From: Trileptium ribeirensis
Lineage: Eukaryota; Nematoda; Enoplea; Enoplida; Thoracostomopsidae
Assembly (NCBI GenBank): GCA_030248225.1
Contig: JASANE010007429.1
Coordinates: 1 to 64,000, forward strand
Reading direction: 5' to 3'
Length of the DNA: 64,000 nucleotides
The notes below the pieces were generated by a model, which did no database searches, had not been told where the DNA came from, and saw only the letters and a list, made by a program, of their open reading frames with translations. Of this stretch, positions 11,140 to 22,829 are shown in pieces (within the stretch, counting starts at the first letter, position 1; each line of letters opens with the position of its first letter). The position numbers and the translations under genes are program-made.

Positions 11140-11580
11140 CTATATAATCGCTCTCATATTAGCTCATAAAATTCACATCCTCAGAACCATATTGGGTCAT
11201 AAATTCCACATCGTCAGGACCATATTTCATAAAGTCCATATAATCAGGATCATTAGGTCATAAAGTTCACATGGTCAGGGCCATATTAGGTCATAAAGTC
11301 CACATCCTCAGCATCGTATTAGGTCATAAAGTCCACATACTCAGAATCATATTATGTCGTAAAGTCCACATCCTCAGTATCATATTAGGTCATAAAGTCC
11401 ACATACTCAGGATCATATTAGGTCATAAAGTTCACATCTTCAGGGTCATATAATGTCATAAAGGCACATCCTCAGGGTCATATTAGGTCATAAAGTACAC
11501 ATCCTCAGGGTCACATTAAGTCATATAGTCCATATCGTCTGGATCATATTAGGTCATAAAGTTCACATCCTCAGGTTCAT
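11140..11580. repeat. 33-bp tandem repeat, about 13 copies
   Basis: The unit resembles GGTCATAAAGTCCACATCCT followed by CAGGATCATATTA. Units abut without unique spacers, so it is a minisatellite and not a CRISPR-type array. It is intronic. Confidence 0.88.
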
Positions 11581-12235
11581 GTTTCTTCCTTCATTTATTT
11601 TACCAAAAAGAACTGGCTTCGCCGCAGGGCCGGAAAATGTGGGGGGACAGCACGAGCGAGGCTAGCCTTATTGATGGGCGAGGAGGGACTTGTCAAACAT
11701 AAGCGTAAACAAAATCAGGGGTCATACCCCATTCGCGATAGGCGGCTGCGCCAGGCTCAACATAAAATTCTCGAACAAAAATGGTTCTAGAAGATTTCAT
11801 CATAATGTACTCAGACTCCCGTGTATACTTCTTTGACAACTGGTTGAACATTAATTATGGTATTTGCCGTTATTTTTCTTTTATTAAACAGAGTAATTAA
11901 TATGTCTGATAAGTCAGATAAAGTTAAAGCTTTTGCTAAGTTATCACACTGTCAGAAGACATCAGGAAAAGATCATTTTTACGTAATTTTTTTCGAATTT
12001 TTGTATATTTTTCATGAGCCGGAGGCTGCCCCATGGTGGGGGTTCAATTTTGGGCTGAAGCCGACTTGTGGGGTGGGGGCAGTGGGGCTGAATCGGGTTA
12101 TGGGAGTGGAAGGTCGACTTGTAGGGATCCCAACCCTGCCCCTCCTACACACACAGAGTGAATAAGCCACCCCCATAATGATGAAGGCACTGGTATAAGA
12201 TCTGGCTCCACTTAAAGCATATAATAATAATAACA
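11581..12235. other. Intronic stretch without recognised content
   Basis: No exon with Ig coding was found although the missing second half of Ig5 should lie somewhere between 10,885 and 13,728. A G-rich patch at 12,030-12,130 is open on the plus strand but resembles no known protein. Confidence 0.4.
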
Positions 12236-13061
12236 ATCGTTATCAGAGTCTACTGGTCGACATTGCCACGACTGTTTGTCACAGTCGCTGTCTGTTTGTT
12301 TCGAATTCCATTTGCCGAAATCCTCGTTCTTAAGAGAAAAATCAAAAACGAGACTACACCTTAGCCAAAACAATGGCCTTACCAACTTTAACGATCGTAA
12401 TCGGAGTCTCGTGGTCGACACTGCCACGGTTGTTTGTCACGCGACAATTCCATTTACCACAACCCTCGTTCTTAAGAGAAAAAATCAAAAAAGAGACTAC
12501 ACCTTAGCCAAAACAATGGCCTTACCAACTTTAACGATCGTAATCGGAGTCTCGTGGTCGACACTGCCACGGCTGTTTGTCGCGCGACAATTCCATTTAC
12601 CACAATCCTCGTTCTTAAGAGAAAAAATCAAAAAAGAGACTACACCTTAGCCAAAACCATGGCCTTACCAACTTTAACGATCGTAATCGGAGTCTCGTGG
12701 TCGACACTGCCACGGCTGTTTGTCGCGCGACAATTCCATTTACCACAATTCTCGTTCTTAAGAGAAAAAATCAAAAAAGAGACTACACCTTAGCCAAAAC
12801 AATGGCCTTACCAACTTTAACGATCGTAATCGGAGTCTCGTGGTCGACACTGCCACGGCTGTTTGTCGCGCGACAATTCCATTTACCACAATCCTCGTTC
12901 TTAAGAGAAAAAATCAAAAAAGAGACTACACCTTAGCCAAAACAATGGCCTTACCAACTTTAACGATCGTAATCGGAGTCTCGTGGTCGACACTGCCACG
13001 GCTGTTTGTCGCACGACAATTCCATTTGCCAAAATCCTCGTTCTCAAGAGAAAGGAACTAA
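12236..13061. repeat. 143-bp tandem repeat, about 6 copies
   Basis: Unit marked by CGTAATCGGAGTCTCGTGGT and TTCTTAAGAGAAAAAATCAA. Central units are almost identical, and the outer ones are diverged. Because 143 is not a multiple of 3, identical peptides appear in staggered frames; these are repeat artefacts. The array is in the intron between Ig5 and FN3-1. Confidence 0.92.
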
Positions 13062-13728
13062 AATAGAACAAAATTCAATAAAACTTCCACTCACAACTAA
13101 TTAGTTAATAGCATCACAGAACAATATATTATATACATTTCATAGCAATGTAATTTTTCCTTACTGATTTCAAACAAATTTGCTATAGATTTAACACAGT
13201 GAACTTCAAAATGAAATCTATCAATATTTTAGTTTGAAAAGGATTATACGATCTGAAGTACTCCCACTTTTATTGCAAACTATTTTTTGCAGCGTTGTTT
13301 CATCCTAATTCATTCTTTCTTGGCTAAATTTCCAACATACCTCAAAACCAAAAGACATTATCCTCTACGGAGCCGAAAGAATATAGGAACTTTTCCAAGC
13401 GGAGCTCAAAAACCTGCTAAAAAGTACTAAAATTGCAATGAGTCGTCAGATTACGCTATGCATTTATTAAATATTAGCTATGAATCTATCGTTTATAGTG
13501 TTTTGTGACGTCTTTACAGAGCTAGGGAAACCCAATTTTCTCTCCCCCTCCCAGGAGCCCTCGCAAACTACTGAGCGCTTTTTTTGCTACGTCTTGACGG
13601 AGGTTAACTATAATATCCGTCGCTCGACATTACGCCAATCCTAACCTAGTAGTCCCACGTCTAACTACCAGAACATGGGTACGACCCATTTTTACGACAG
13701 AAAATTGAAAAACTACACTTAAACTCAC

Positions 13729-13934
13729 TTTAATTCGTGCGACAGCCGGATTTCCAGCGCCCGTTGTTATTGTAATACGATCGTTCGCTTGGGCATCGAG
13801 TCCCGTGTCCACGTTGAAAAACGAGACGCTGGCGTCCGGAACTGCCGACACCGAGCAGCTCAGCTCCACACTTCCGCCTGGGATTTCACGCGTATTACCG
13901 TCAATCGCAATGAACTCAACGATTGCCGGTGAGT
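13729..13934 (-). CDS. NCAM-like, Ig5 first half
   Basis: Acceptor TATTTTAG is right of 13,934 and donor GTGAGT left of 13,729. The 206-bp exon starts with two bases (T|AC, tyrosine) and ends in phase 0 with NPAVARIK. It contains the Ig B-strand cysteine in GGSVELSCSV. The usual C-strand tryptophan is replaced by phenylalanine (ASVSFFNVDTG). The second cysteine must lie in the next exon, which was not found. Confidence 0.85.
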
Positions 13935-14025
13935 CTAAAATATGCAAATAATGTAATGGAGCTGATTAATGAATATCTAGACCAGGAAAATGTGCAATTA
14001 TTTGTTTTGGGCTATAATTACAATA

Positions 14026-14300
14026 CTAGCCAGAAATGAGTACTGTTCGTTCGATGTTCGATCGAAGTTCGTTTGCTAAATTCAAAATTTTGGCGCTTCT
14101 CTACACTGTTTGTTCGAGAGCTGTTCGAAAAGCGTACAAGTGTTGTTCAAGAATAAATAAGCTTACATCACACGATCGAAAATACTTTACTCGCCAGCGA
14201 TGTCTAAAACAGAACGAATGAATATCGAACAGCTCTCGAACAAAATGCTAAATTATTCAAACAAACGTAGAGCAATGCTCATTTCTGGCGCATGCTAAGT
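14026..14300. mobile_element. MITE-like inverted-end element
   Basis: Left end CTAGCCAGAAATGAGTACTG and right end (complement) AGCATGCGCCAGAAATGAGC are imperfect inverted repeats related to the CAGTAC family. The interior is AT-rich and noncoding. Confidence 0.5.
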
Positions 14301-14985
14301 CTTTTAGCCTAGCTAAGAACCTCCGAATTCAGCTAGTTTTGAATGAAAATTTTACATCGATACAACCAAAGCCCCGATATTACAGCCATTGCTATTTCAT
14401 CAGAACTTTCAGATCAGTTATTTTTGAAATTATACGAAATCTAAAGTAATTTCTAAACACAAATAACTTAATTAGCAAACGTAGGGAGACACGTTATACC
14501 TTTAAATAGTATACTCAAAGATAAAGTGACAAAATGATGTAGTCGTGAGTTTTATAAAACCTCATCAGGGTCAACTAACAGATGAAATCCAAGACGATGT
14601 CCCATTTCTAGAACAAATTTTAGGTGGCATATCTGACCAAACTAAATTTTGAATTAACTGAACTTAAGCCATACATACGAATTAATAGCCAAACCATAAA
14701 CAGTTTCTGCTAATAAGAATACCGGTACCCCGACTAGACGATCCATAGTAAGTATTTTACGCCTTCAACGGAGTAAATGTTTCATAGAGTAAATTTTGGC
14801 TCTTTCGACAAAGTCATTGCGCTTAAGACCCCTGATGAAGCAAAACTACAGTACTGGCAGTTCCAGCAGGTATAATTTTGGTCGCTTGCAGAAGCCGGCA
14901 CAAATAGTCGTTAAACACATTTGACTTAGTAAATTATAATAATATAACGAGAAATATATTACAAACAAAGCAATGAAATACCGCA
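14301..14985. other. Intronic AT-rich stretch
   Basis: Nothing recognisable was found between the MITE-like element and repeat Q copy B. Confidence 0.4.
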
Positions 14986-15950
14986 CACGTTAGAACACAA
15001 ACTAACACCGGCAATGAGTTTCACATACCCGAAAACTCCCAAGTGCGAGCTATCAGCCTCCCAGGATGTCACAATAAAATCAGGAACTTTGGTCGATAAA
15101 CCATGCAGGCGCCATACTGTAGTACGGATCGAACCATAGGTCGCAAAGTAAAATCAACACCGGCAATGAGTTTCCCATGCCCGAAACCCCCAAGCAAAAC
15201 TTTAAAGCCACCCAGGACGTCAGAACAATTTCGAGGACGTCATTCCTCAAACCCATTGAACCGGAGCCTTAATCGAAAAACAAAAAAGAGGCATCGGCAT
15301 TTATCATTTTACTATGAAATAAAACCAACCACATAAAAAAATTGAAAGTGAAGATAAAAATAATCTTGCTTCCGTGAAGGTACTAAAATGAGGTAAAACA
15401 CTCGCTTTGCTGTCTGGCCCTGAACCTTGGTGGCGCCATACACCCGTACCATGGCACCATGGGTCGTACAGCAAAACCAACACCGGCAATGAGTTTCCCA
15501 TGCCCGACACATCCTAAGTAAAACTTTTAAGCCGCCCAGAACGTCAGAACAAATTCGAGGAACCACGAGGGTGCCATACCTCAAACCCCATAACTCCAGA
15601 ACCGGAGCCTTAAATGAAAGACAAAAAAGAAGTTTAGGCATTTAACATTTTACTATGAAATAAAACCAACCTAAGAAAAAATTCGAAAGTTAATATAAAA
15701 ATAACCTTGCTTCCGTGAAGTGTACTAAAATGGGGTAAAAACCCCATATTTTGACCCCCGACCACGGAACCAAACCCCAAATTGAAAAACGCTCGGGGAT
15801 GTACAGTGTAAATCGACTATGCCGGTTTGAATGAACCCAAGATCATGAAAATCGGTTAAGTCGTTGCCGAGGTATACACAGACGTAATTATTTAAAAGTT
15901 TTTAACCCCTGCAACACACAATCTCCACTATGTTACACTACATTCTGATG
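14986..15950. repeat. Interspersed repeat Q, copy B
   Basis: Same ordered words as the copies at 4,532 and 28,757, lacking the first about 100 bp. The central module containing CACCGGCAATGAGTTTC is present three times, so this copy is longer than copy A. It ends in CAACACACAATCTCCACTAT. Intronic. Confidence 0.75.
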
Positions 15951-16513
15951 CAGGAGCAAACTTAATGTAACACCGCCAACCATCCTATTTTGTATTTTTG
16001 CATAAAATTTGTTATGGGACGCTTTTTGGGCAATAGAAATCTGGCGTAAAACTGTTCGCGAACACAGCGTTTGGCATTGAAATCTAACCATTTCGTGTCC
16101 GCGAAAATTGAAGTAAAATTATCCAAATTTTTGAGAACCAAAATTTAATCGCACACAAGGTCTAATTTCTGGCACTTGAATTTGATTTTGCCAATTTTCG
16201 GTTAGCGCAAAACCGAATGGAATTAAGCGTATTTTCCGTAACAAGGGTTTGCGATTCTATATCGGTAATGACAAAGTCGGATGGTTGGCGAGGTCACCTT
16301 AAGTTCACTCACGCATGATAAATATCAAATAATCGTGTAATAGTTAAGACAAACAATTCACTACAGCCTTTGTGCTATATTCCGAAGGAAAGCAAAAACA
16401 GGTCTGCTTCCAACTAATTTATTATTTCAATTTCACTCGTTTCTCAATTATTTAAGCCACCTGACGGTATGCTAAGAACTTGAGATGTTTGAACCACGAC
16501 CGGGTCCGCTTAC

Positions 16514-16691
16514 ATTCAATCGTAATCGTTGTTTCGGCAGAATTTTCCCCGGCTACATTCGACGCACGGCACGTATAGACGCCAGTGTCATTCTTGCGTG
16601 TGCTTAAAATCGATAGTTCGGCTGTTTTCGCGTTTCCGTCGGCATCAGCGTCTTTGGTCACATAATAAACGTGCGCATCACCGGCTTCGTC
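16514..16691 (-). CDS. NCAM-like, Ig4 second half
   Basis: Acceptor TATATTTCAG is right of 16,691 and donor GTAAGC left of 16,514. The exon starts in phase 0 (DEAGDAHVYYVTKD) and ends with one base. It carries LSILSTRKNDTGVYTCRASN, the E-F region with the second Ig cysteine (D-x-G-x-Y-x-C), and a possible glycosylation site NDT. Its phase 0 start matches the phase 0 end of both alternative Ig4 first-half exons. Confidence 0.92.
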
Positions 16692-17850
16692 CTGAAATAT
16701 ATATTTTCGAAAAGTGAATTAATTCTGAATGGTCAGCGTGGTAAATTTCGACGGTTACAGTTTCTGGTGTTTTTGGATCTGACTAGAATAACTCAACTTC
16801 GCGGCTGGACGGATTGACTCGAGTGGTAACTTAAACGAAACGCTATATTTGTGTCTTTAAGTTAGACGCGAAAACGAATTCCAATCTTTTTGTGCTGTAA
16901 AAGTGGGGCTAATGGAATTGGGTCGGGTCAAAATAGGATCAGACAAAACAGGTTATGGATTGTTTCTCGAATCTAATGCAGATATATTAGTCAAATTAGG
17001 CTTTAGACAAAAAGGCTCTATTTAAGGCTGTATGTCATGTTTTGCTATGTGGTTGTTTTAGGTACAGGGTCTGGTTCAAAAAGGATTTTTAAAAGTGCCC
17101 ATGAAACCTAACATTCACATAAACGGCAATATCTCGGCATAAACTGCTCTAACTATATTTGTGTTTATGATTCTGTAGAGCACTTTATCCTCTAAGCAGT
17201 TGCATTATTGTGAGTTCTTAAACACACAATAAGCGGGTAAATCTCCTCAATAATTTAAGCAATAACATGTCTGATATTATGCTCATTTTGTAAGTTAATG
17301 CTCAAAATAGATGATGTGTAGGTGTCTCTAGATAAGATATTCAACAATCATAATTCATAACCTTGGCGATTAGACAAGCTACATCCCAGTTTCTGTTGTT
17401 GATATTCATCTGACTTTTAAATAAATCACTGTTGTCAATAATTTTTGTTACTCTTTTTGCAAATAAATCCACTTTTTCATTTCGTTATATGCTCATAACT
17501 AGACAATATAATTATTTAAAATCGCGGCAATATTTCAAATGCTAAGTTTGTCATCCATTGAAAGAGCCTTGTCATAGCGATCCTGTATTGTCAACCACGT
17601 AAATGATTTAATTTTCGTAAAATAACGTATAATTTTGTTCGCAAAAATGACAAATTAATTGTTCTAGTAGTAATAATCACTGTGACTGCGAACCGAACAA
17701 TAACTATCCGCTCACGGTGTGAGATTTAGCATATTAATACATAATCGGCTTCTGAGCTAGGCTTTCGCTCCAATATCAAGAAAATAGGTAGACTATGGAC
17801 CGAAACAAAGAATGTACGATCAACGAGCGAACAGTAGTTTTAAAAACATA

Positions 17851-17899
17851 CCCTCGGTGGTTCCAGTCGTTTTTGGGACGATTGACACCGTCGGCTTGA
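17851..17899 (-). pseudogene. Truncated third copy of the Ig4 first-half exon
   Basis: About 49 bases match the start of the exons at 18,115 and 17,936 and stop after the codons for TTEG. The acceptor reads TTTACTG instead of TTTACAG, so AG is lost. The preceding 36-bp spacer is conserved. Its first bases match variant 2 and later ones variant 1, so it is chimeric. Confidence 0.88.
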
Positions 17900-17935
17900 C
17901 AGTAAATATTCCATAATACAAGAGAAAACCCTTAC

Positions 17936-18078
17936 CTTCGTCGGGTAACTAGCAAATTCGTTCGACCCGAAATGCCACGACAAGACAGCGTCTATCCCTT
18001 TCACGTTGCACGCGACAGCAACCGCTGAACCCTCGGTGGTTTCAGTTGTCTCTGGGACGACTGGTACCGTCGGCTTGA
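17936..18078 (-). CDS. NCAM-like, Ig4 first half, variant exon 2
   Basis: Acceptor ATATTTACAG is right of 18,078 and donor GTAAGG left of 17,936; both are intact. The 143-bp exon starts with two bases (TC) and ends in phase 0 at ASYPTK. It encodes AVAVACNVKG (B-strand cysteine) and VLSWHFGSNEFAS (C-strand tryptophan). Relative to variant 1, 11 of 143 bases differ, changing six codons including the split one. It cannot follow variant 1 in one mRNA without a frameshift. Confidence 0.88.
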
Positions 18079-18114
18079 CTGTAAATATCCCATTATACAA
18101 GAGAAAACCCTTAC

Positions 18115-18257
18115 CTTCGTCGGGTAACTAGCAACTTCGTTCGACCCGAAATGCCACGACACGACAGCGTCGATCCCTTTCACGTTGCACGCGACAGCAA
18201 CCGCTGAACCCTCGGTGGTTCCAGTCGTTTCTGGGACGATTGACACCGTCGGTTTCA
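18115..18257 (-). CDS. NCAM-like, Ig4 first half, variant exon 1
   Basis: Acceptor AATATTTGCAG is right of 18,257 and donor GTAAGG left of 18,115. The 143-bp exon starts with two bases (TG), completing a codon begun in the Ig3 exon, and ends in phase 0. It encodes KPTVSIVPETTG, AVAVACNVKG and VVSWHFGSNEVAS. Its donor lies 36 bp before the acceptor of variant 2, too close for normal intron removal, so one variant must be chosen. Confidence 0.9.
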
Positions 18258-18770
18258 CTGCAAATATTAAAATAAAACAAACAAAATACGAAACATTTTC
18301 ACCAGCGATCTACGATGACAAACGGATTGTGTGAAATTAGCCCAACACAAAAAACCGGTGAACGGCAGGAATTATTGTTGCGTTTCGAACCAACGAACAT
18401 CGAATATAAGCGGTACACAAAAATCACTTATTCGCAAACAACTTCGAGCATATTTTAAGAAGGTCACTAAAGACTTCCACCATCTCAATCAAAATTCGAA
18501 AGCCGTTCGAACAATATTTAAAATTTTCGACCGAACATCCAAGGAATTTCGACCGAATATCCACTCAATATAGCAAGTGAGTACTGCAATATAGTTGCCA
18601 ATATGAAACGGCTAGATAAGGAAATAAACAATATTATAAACATAGCAGAGGAAAACCCACATTCTCGATTTTGAGTCCAAATCAGAACAAACAAACAGCA
18701 ATAACTTTATCGGTTTATGCTCGCGAATCGCTTCGCATGAAGATACAGTATATATATCTAGCTAAAGCTA
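18258..18770. other. Intron after Ig3, upstream part
   Basis: Contains AT-rich sequence with repeated TTCGAAC-type words at 18,380-18,590, possibly a decayed MITE (it ends CAAGTGAGTACTGCAATATA). No exon is seen. Confidence 0.4.
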
Positions 18771-18918
18771 CAGTATCCGCCAAAACTGACTGTCGCTCGC
18801 TTGCAATTCGGTCTAAATAAATTTGTTCTAAAAATAGAATTTACTATTAATTTAAATAGTTTTGAAATCTCGAGTGAACCACTCGCTCGAAAACTGACGG
18901 TGATTTCTGGAGCGTACT
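18771..18918. mobile_element. MITE (CAGTAC type), 148 bp
   Basis: Begins CAGTATCCGCCAAAACTGAC and ends with the inverted form GTGATTTCTGGAGCGTACT. It shares the interior AATAAATTTGTTCTAAAAAT with the copy at 7,292. It lies 36 bp from the donor side of the Ig3 second-half exon. Confidence 0.72.
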
Positions 18919-18954
18919 CGAACGCTCAACTAAACAAAATTGTAGCACACTTAC

Positions 18955-19129
18955 TTATAATAGTCAACACGGTGGATTTCTCAACCGCGGCAACTTTATT
19001 CCGAGCTTCACACATGTACTCGCCTTTGTCGCTCTGACCGAGATCGCTGATCGTCAAAGTCGTTCCATTGTCCGCAAGCTCGTATTTGTTGGCACGGTAG
19101 ACTATTTTCTTTCCCCTTGTGTTTGTACC
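18955..19129 (-). CDS. NCAM-like, Ig3 second half
   Basis: Acceptor TTGTTGACAG is right of 19,129 and donor GTAAGT left of 18,955. The 175-bp exon starts in phase 0 and ends with a single A, giving Met with variant 1 (A|TG) or Ile with variant 2 (A|TC) at the junction. It encodes NGTTLTISDLGQSDKGEYMC and EARNKVAAVE, the Ig E-F-G region with its cysteine, and a glycosylation site NGT. Confidence 0.92.
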
Positions 19130-19443
19130 CTGTCAACAAACGACCAGTAACTAGAACTAGTAACTCGCAAAGCGAGTGGAAACGGATCGAATGTGGCTAT
19201 TTAACCTTATTGACCATTTTGTCGTCCAAAATCCAGGTCCCTAAGCCTTCCGAGAGTCCCATGATAGCATATTATACACCCGAAATATATCAAAACCGAT
19301 TAACTCTTTATCAAAGTTATTGATTTAAACTCCGTTCGCTTCTCTCGCTCCGTTTCAATAAACGAATTTAATACTTCAACTTATTAATTATAGACGATGT
19401 TAAATATTAAAAATATTTATTGAAGCAGAGCGTGCGGTGCGAG

Positions 19444-21947
19444 CGGAGTTTCCACTGAAAACGCCAGGCGGATAATCGTGAAAATTTCTTTTTAGCTGTT
19501 TCTATCATTCATAACTCATCTTCGAATGGGTGGATTTCAGTAATTTTTTATTCTATAGCAAGTGAAGAGATGTGCCCTTTAGTTGAAAGAGAACAGGTCC
19601 GACCCATCTTCGGGGTGAAAAAAGACTAAAGCTGGCTAGACCAAAGTGGGGGCCCGGAATTTTCGGCTGCCCCTCGGCAAAACGAAGGTACCCCGGCTCA
19701 TAGCCCCCTGCTGAGAAAAATTAACGTCTAAACGCGACAAAATCCGGCAAAAAAATTGGCCCCGCGGCAAAATCAGGCACTCCCGGCAGCTGAGCCGGGG
19801 GCCCCCGGCTATAATTTCAGAGGTTTGCACTAGCCAGTAAAGAGCGTGTTTTGAGCGTTCTTTGCCAAATCTGGCCATAAAGTTACCAGTGCTTCGCAGC
19901 AAATATCTTATGACACAGGATTCGCATGCAATATGGTTCATCGACCCTTTGCCAGAAACAGCGATTTTTCAATTTTCGGCATAATGCGTGTTTTTTACCT
20001 TACAATGAGTGCTTATGAGTTTATGAAGCACGTAAGATACGATGGCTTTGCTATATAGAATCTAGCTTTACTATATTATATATACCTTCTCATGGCGTTT
20101 TGAGGGTTTTACGGCCGACGAACCCGATTTTCGAAATGTAGTCCATTTTCAATTGTTTGGTTATGCATTGCGTGCAGGGTATCAACAATAGTCTATATCT
20201 AGGTTTTTCTGAACGCTGAATATAATTATTTGGTTATCTTCAAAGCAGCGTTCATATTTCAAGCCTTTTCGTGGATTTTCAATTGATTTAGGGTCAGTGA
20301 ACCCGATTGACAGAATATAGTCTGTCTTCTGTTATTTGGTTACGCATTGCCTACAAATTCATCAAGAATTGTATACATAGGTGTTCCGGTATGTTGAATA
20401 CAATGGTTTGGTACTCCAGAGCCCAGCATAGGTAATTTTCAGACGTTTTAATTGGGTTTGTGATCAATGAACTCGTTTTCCAGAGAAAACATTTCTTAAG
20501 ATGTTTGGTACATGGCGTCAGAAATAGTTTATATAGAGGTTTTTCGGTATGCTGAATTAAATTATTTGGTTATACATAGTCTAGCGTGCATATTTCATGC
20601 CTTTCCATTGGTTTAGGGTCCATGAACCCGATTTCCCAAATATAAGTCAGTCTACAGTAGTTTGGTTACGTATTGCGTACAGGCCATTAAGAATTATTGT
20701 CTAAAACATATTGTTTACCGGTATCCTGAATACGATGGTTTGGTTATCTAGAGACCAGCACAAATACTTGATGCGTTGTCAGTCGATGGGTTTAGTGTCG
20801 AGCAGGTTTTAGGATTTTCAATAAATTTAGGGTTCAAGAAGTTTCATGCTTGTATACACATCACACACTGCCTGTTACAGGTGATTAAACAAATTATTAC
20901 TTAAAAACGTAACCGCGCTCACTCCGTTTCATACTCGATTGCGAGTTACTAGTTTTTCACTGCAGCTTGGATTACAACTAATTTGGGCAACAAGAAACTA
21001 CACTGTCGACATTCTTGAAGACTTAAACTAGCAACTCGTAAGCGAGAGTGACACAAAATCTGATGGACATTAAACCTGACTGAAATGGCACGAAGTATTC
21101 ATGCTAATCGATAGATAATCGAGCCATCGTAAACAGTATGCCTAACGTATATGCAAACCATTCTCGATGCCCTGTAAGCAATACGTTACCAAACTACTGA
21201 AAGACGAATATAGTGTATTAGGTAATCGGCTTCATTGACGCTATATATATCCATTGAAAACATCTGAAAAGGTATGAAATATTGGTATTGGATTCCAGAT
21301 AACCAAACCATCGTATTCAATGTACCGAAAAACTTATATAAAGACCATTCTTGATACCCGGCAAGCAATAAATAACCAAACAAATGAAAAACACAACATT
21401 TTGGAAATCAATTTCGACGATCGTACTACCTTGAAATCCCATGAAAATGTATAAATATATATAGTCAAATTGCACTCTAAACCGTAGTACTTAGCGTGCT
21501 TGATAGACACTCAATATGTAAAAACATGCCGAAATTTGAAAAATTGTTATTTCGGCAAAGGGTTGCTGGTCCATATTCAGGAACCCAGAGGCCCAGGGAG
21601 TGGTCCCACAAAAAAGATCAGAAAAATTGTAGATCTCGATGAGCTTATTCTGCTATGCTTCGGTGCGAAATCTGTGTTGCGAGATATGGGCTATGAAATA
21701 CTGGTAATCATATGGCCAAATTTGGCAAAAAAGCCCTTAAAAGCCTGGTATTTTACGATTTTGACCCCGGATATAGGGATGGAGCTGTTCGCTTTCAACT
21801 AAAGAGCACATCCTCATCACCTTTGCTATCGAATAAAAACATCTCTTATCGAAATCCATCCACCCGAGGATGAGTTATGCGTGACAGAAACAGACAAAAA
21901 TAGACATTATCACGATTTTCCCCCTAGCGCCCTCAGTGGAAACTCCG
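19444..21947. mobile_element. 2.5-kb foldback element with long inverted arms
   Basis: The left end CGGAGTTTCCACTG and right end CAGTGGAAACTCCG are inverted copies. Moving inward both arms share CATAACTCATC, TGGATTTC, a TTTAGTTGAAAG segment, CCAAATTTGGCCATA-like and CAACCCTTTGCC-like words. The inside consists of diverged modules of about 150-200 bp (GTTTGGTTATGCATTGCGT), inverted between halves. There is no open frame for a transposase. Partial copies are at 6,604 and 41,690. Confidence 0.75.
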
Positions 21948-22388
21948 CTTCTAATGTGCTTTTTAGCACACACAGAACTACAGTTTAAATAGTTCAAATT
22001 CACAGTCTCCAGAAGTTATATACCAAGAAACATCTGGGAACTGCGTTCGTCGCGCAAAGTCTAGTAGTAGACTCTAATAATTATTTTATTCAATTCAGCA
22101 TTCGAATGATTACTATGTTCTCGAAAAGGGATTTTGTCGGCCGAAATTGCATAGTCCATTGATTTCGCGCAAACCCTAACTAGCAGAATAATTAAACATA
22201 AGCGTCTTGTTTACAAGAGAGCCGCGTTCAAAATTCACGTGATTACTGCTTTCAGTTACGGTTTTGATAATGGTGTTGTAGAACAGCGGACGACAAAACT
22301 CATTTCCGCCCGACCCCCAACGCTATTTAGGCCGCCCTATCCCCGACGGTGTTTAGGCTGCCTGATCCTCAGCTACAATGCCACCTAC

Positions 22389-22513
22389 CTTGAACCATGT
22401 GATGCGTGGCGTCGGCGTACCGTCGGCTTTACACGTCAACGTTTGAGTTGTACCTTCATTGGCTGTCGGATTTTGTGGATCGATTCCGTTCGGATCGATA
22501 AAGCTGGGCTTTG
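22389..22513 (-). CDS. NCAM-like, Ig3 first half
   Basis: Acceptor TGTTTTAG is right of 22,513 and donor GTAGGT left of 22,389. The 125-bp exon starts with two bases completing a serine codon and ends in phase 0. It encodes NEGTTQTLTCKADG (B-strand cysteine) and TPRITWFK (C-strand tryptophan), standard for an I-set Ig domain. Confidence 0.92.
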
Positions 22514-22829
22514 CTAAAACATGGAGAAAGCTGGTTATACATTTTTTGTGGACAACGACATCACGAAAATCTGGGAGCAAAAAATTATTTGCAGACAGGT
22601 CGTCGACTGCATTAAATTTTGAGTGAAAAGTTGAAGGAGACTCTCATTTCCATGCGTCGCACTGCATTCCAAATATAAAAATCTCATGTCTTAAACTGCT
22701 GATTTCAATAACTGAGGTGATACTATTGATTTATGGGCTGGTTCAAATTAAGAATTACAAAAAATATGGAAATCAAGTGAACACTGTGTCTTTCTCATCA
22801 GCAAACTTCGACACTGTTACGTCAGAACA

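Noticed and set aside
11140..11580. Regular 33-bp repeats resembling a CRISPR array
   Set aside because: Units abut with no unique spacers, the setting is an intron of an animal gene, and no cas genes exist. It is a minisatellite.
12276..13061. Open frames with a repeated peptide on the plus strand
   Set aside because: They arise from the 143-bp tandem repeat; the same peptide appears in shifted frames, with no splice or start context.
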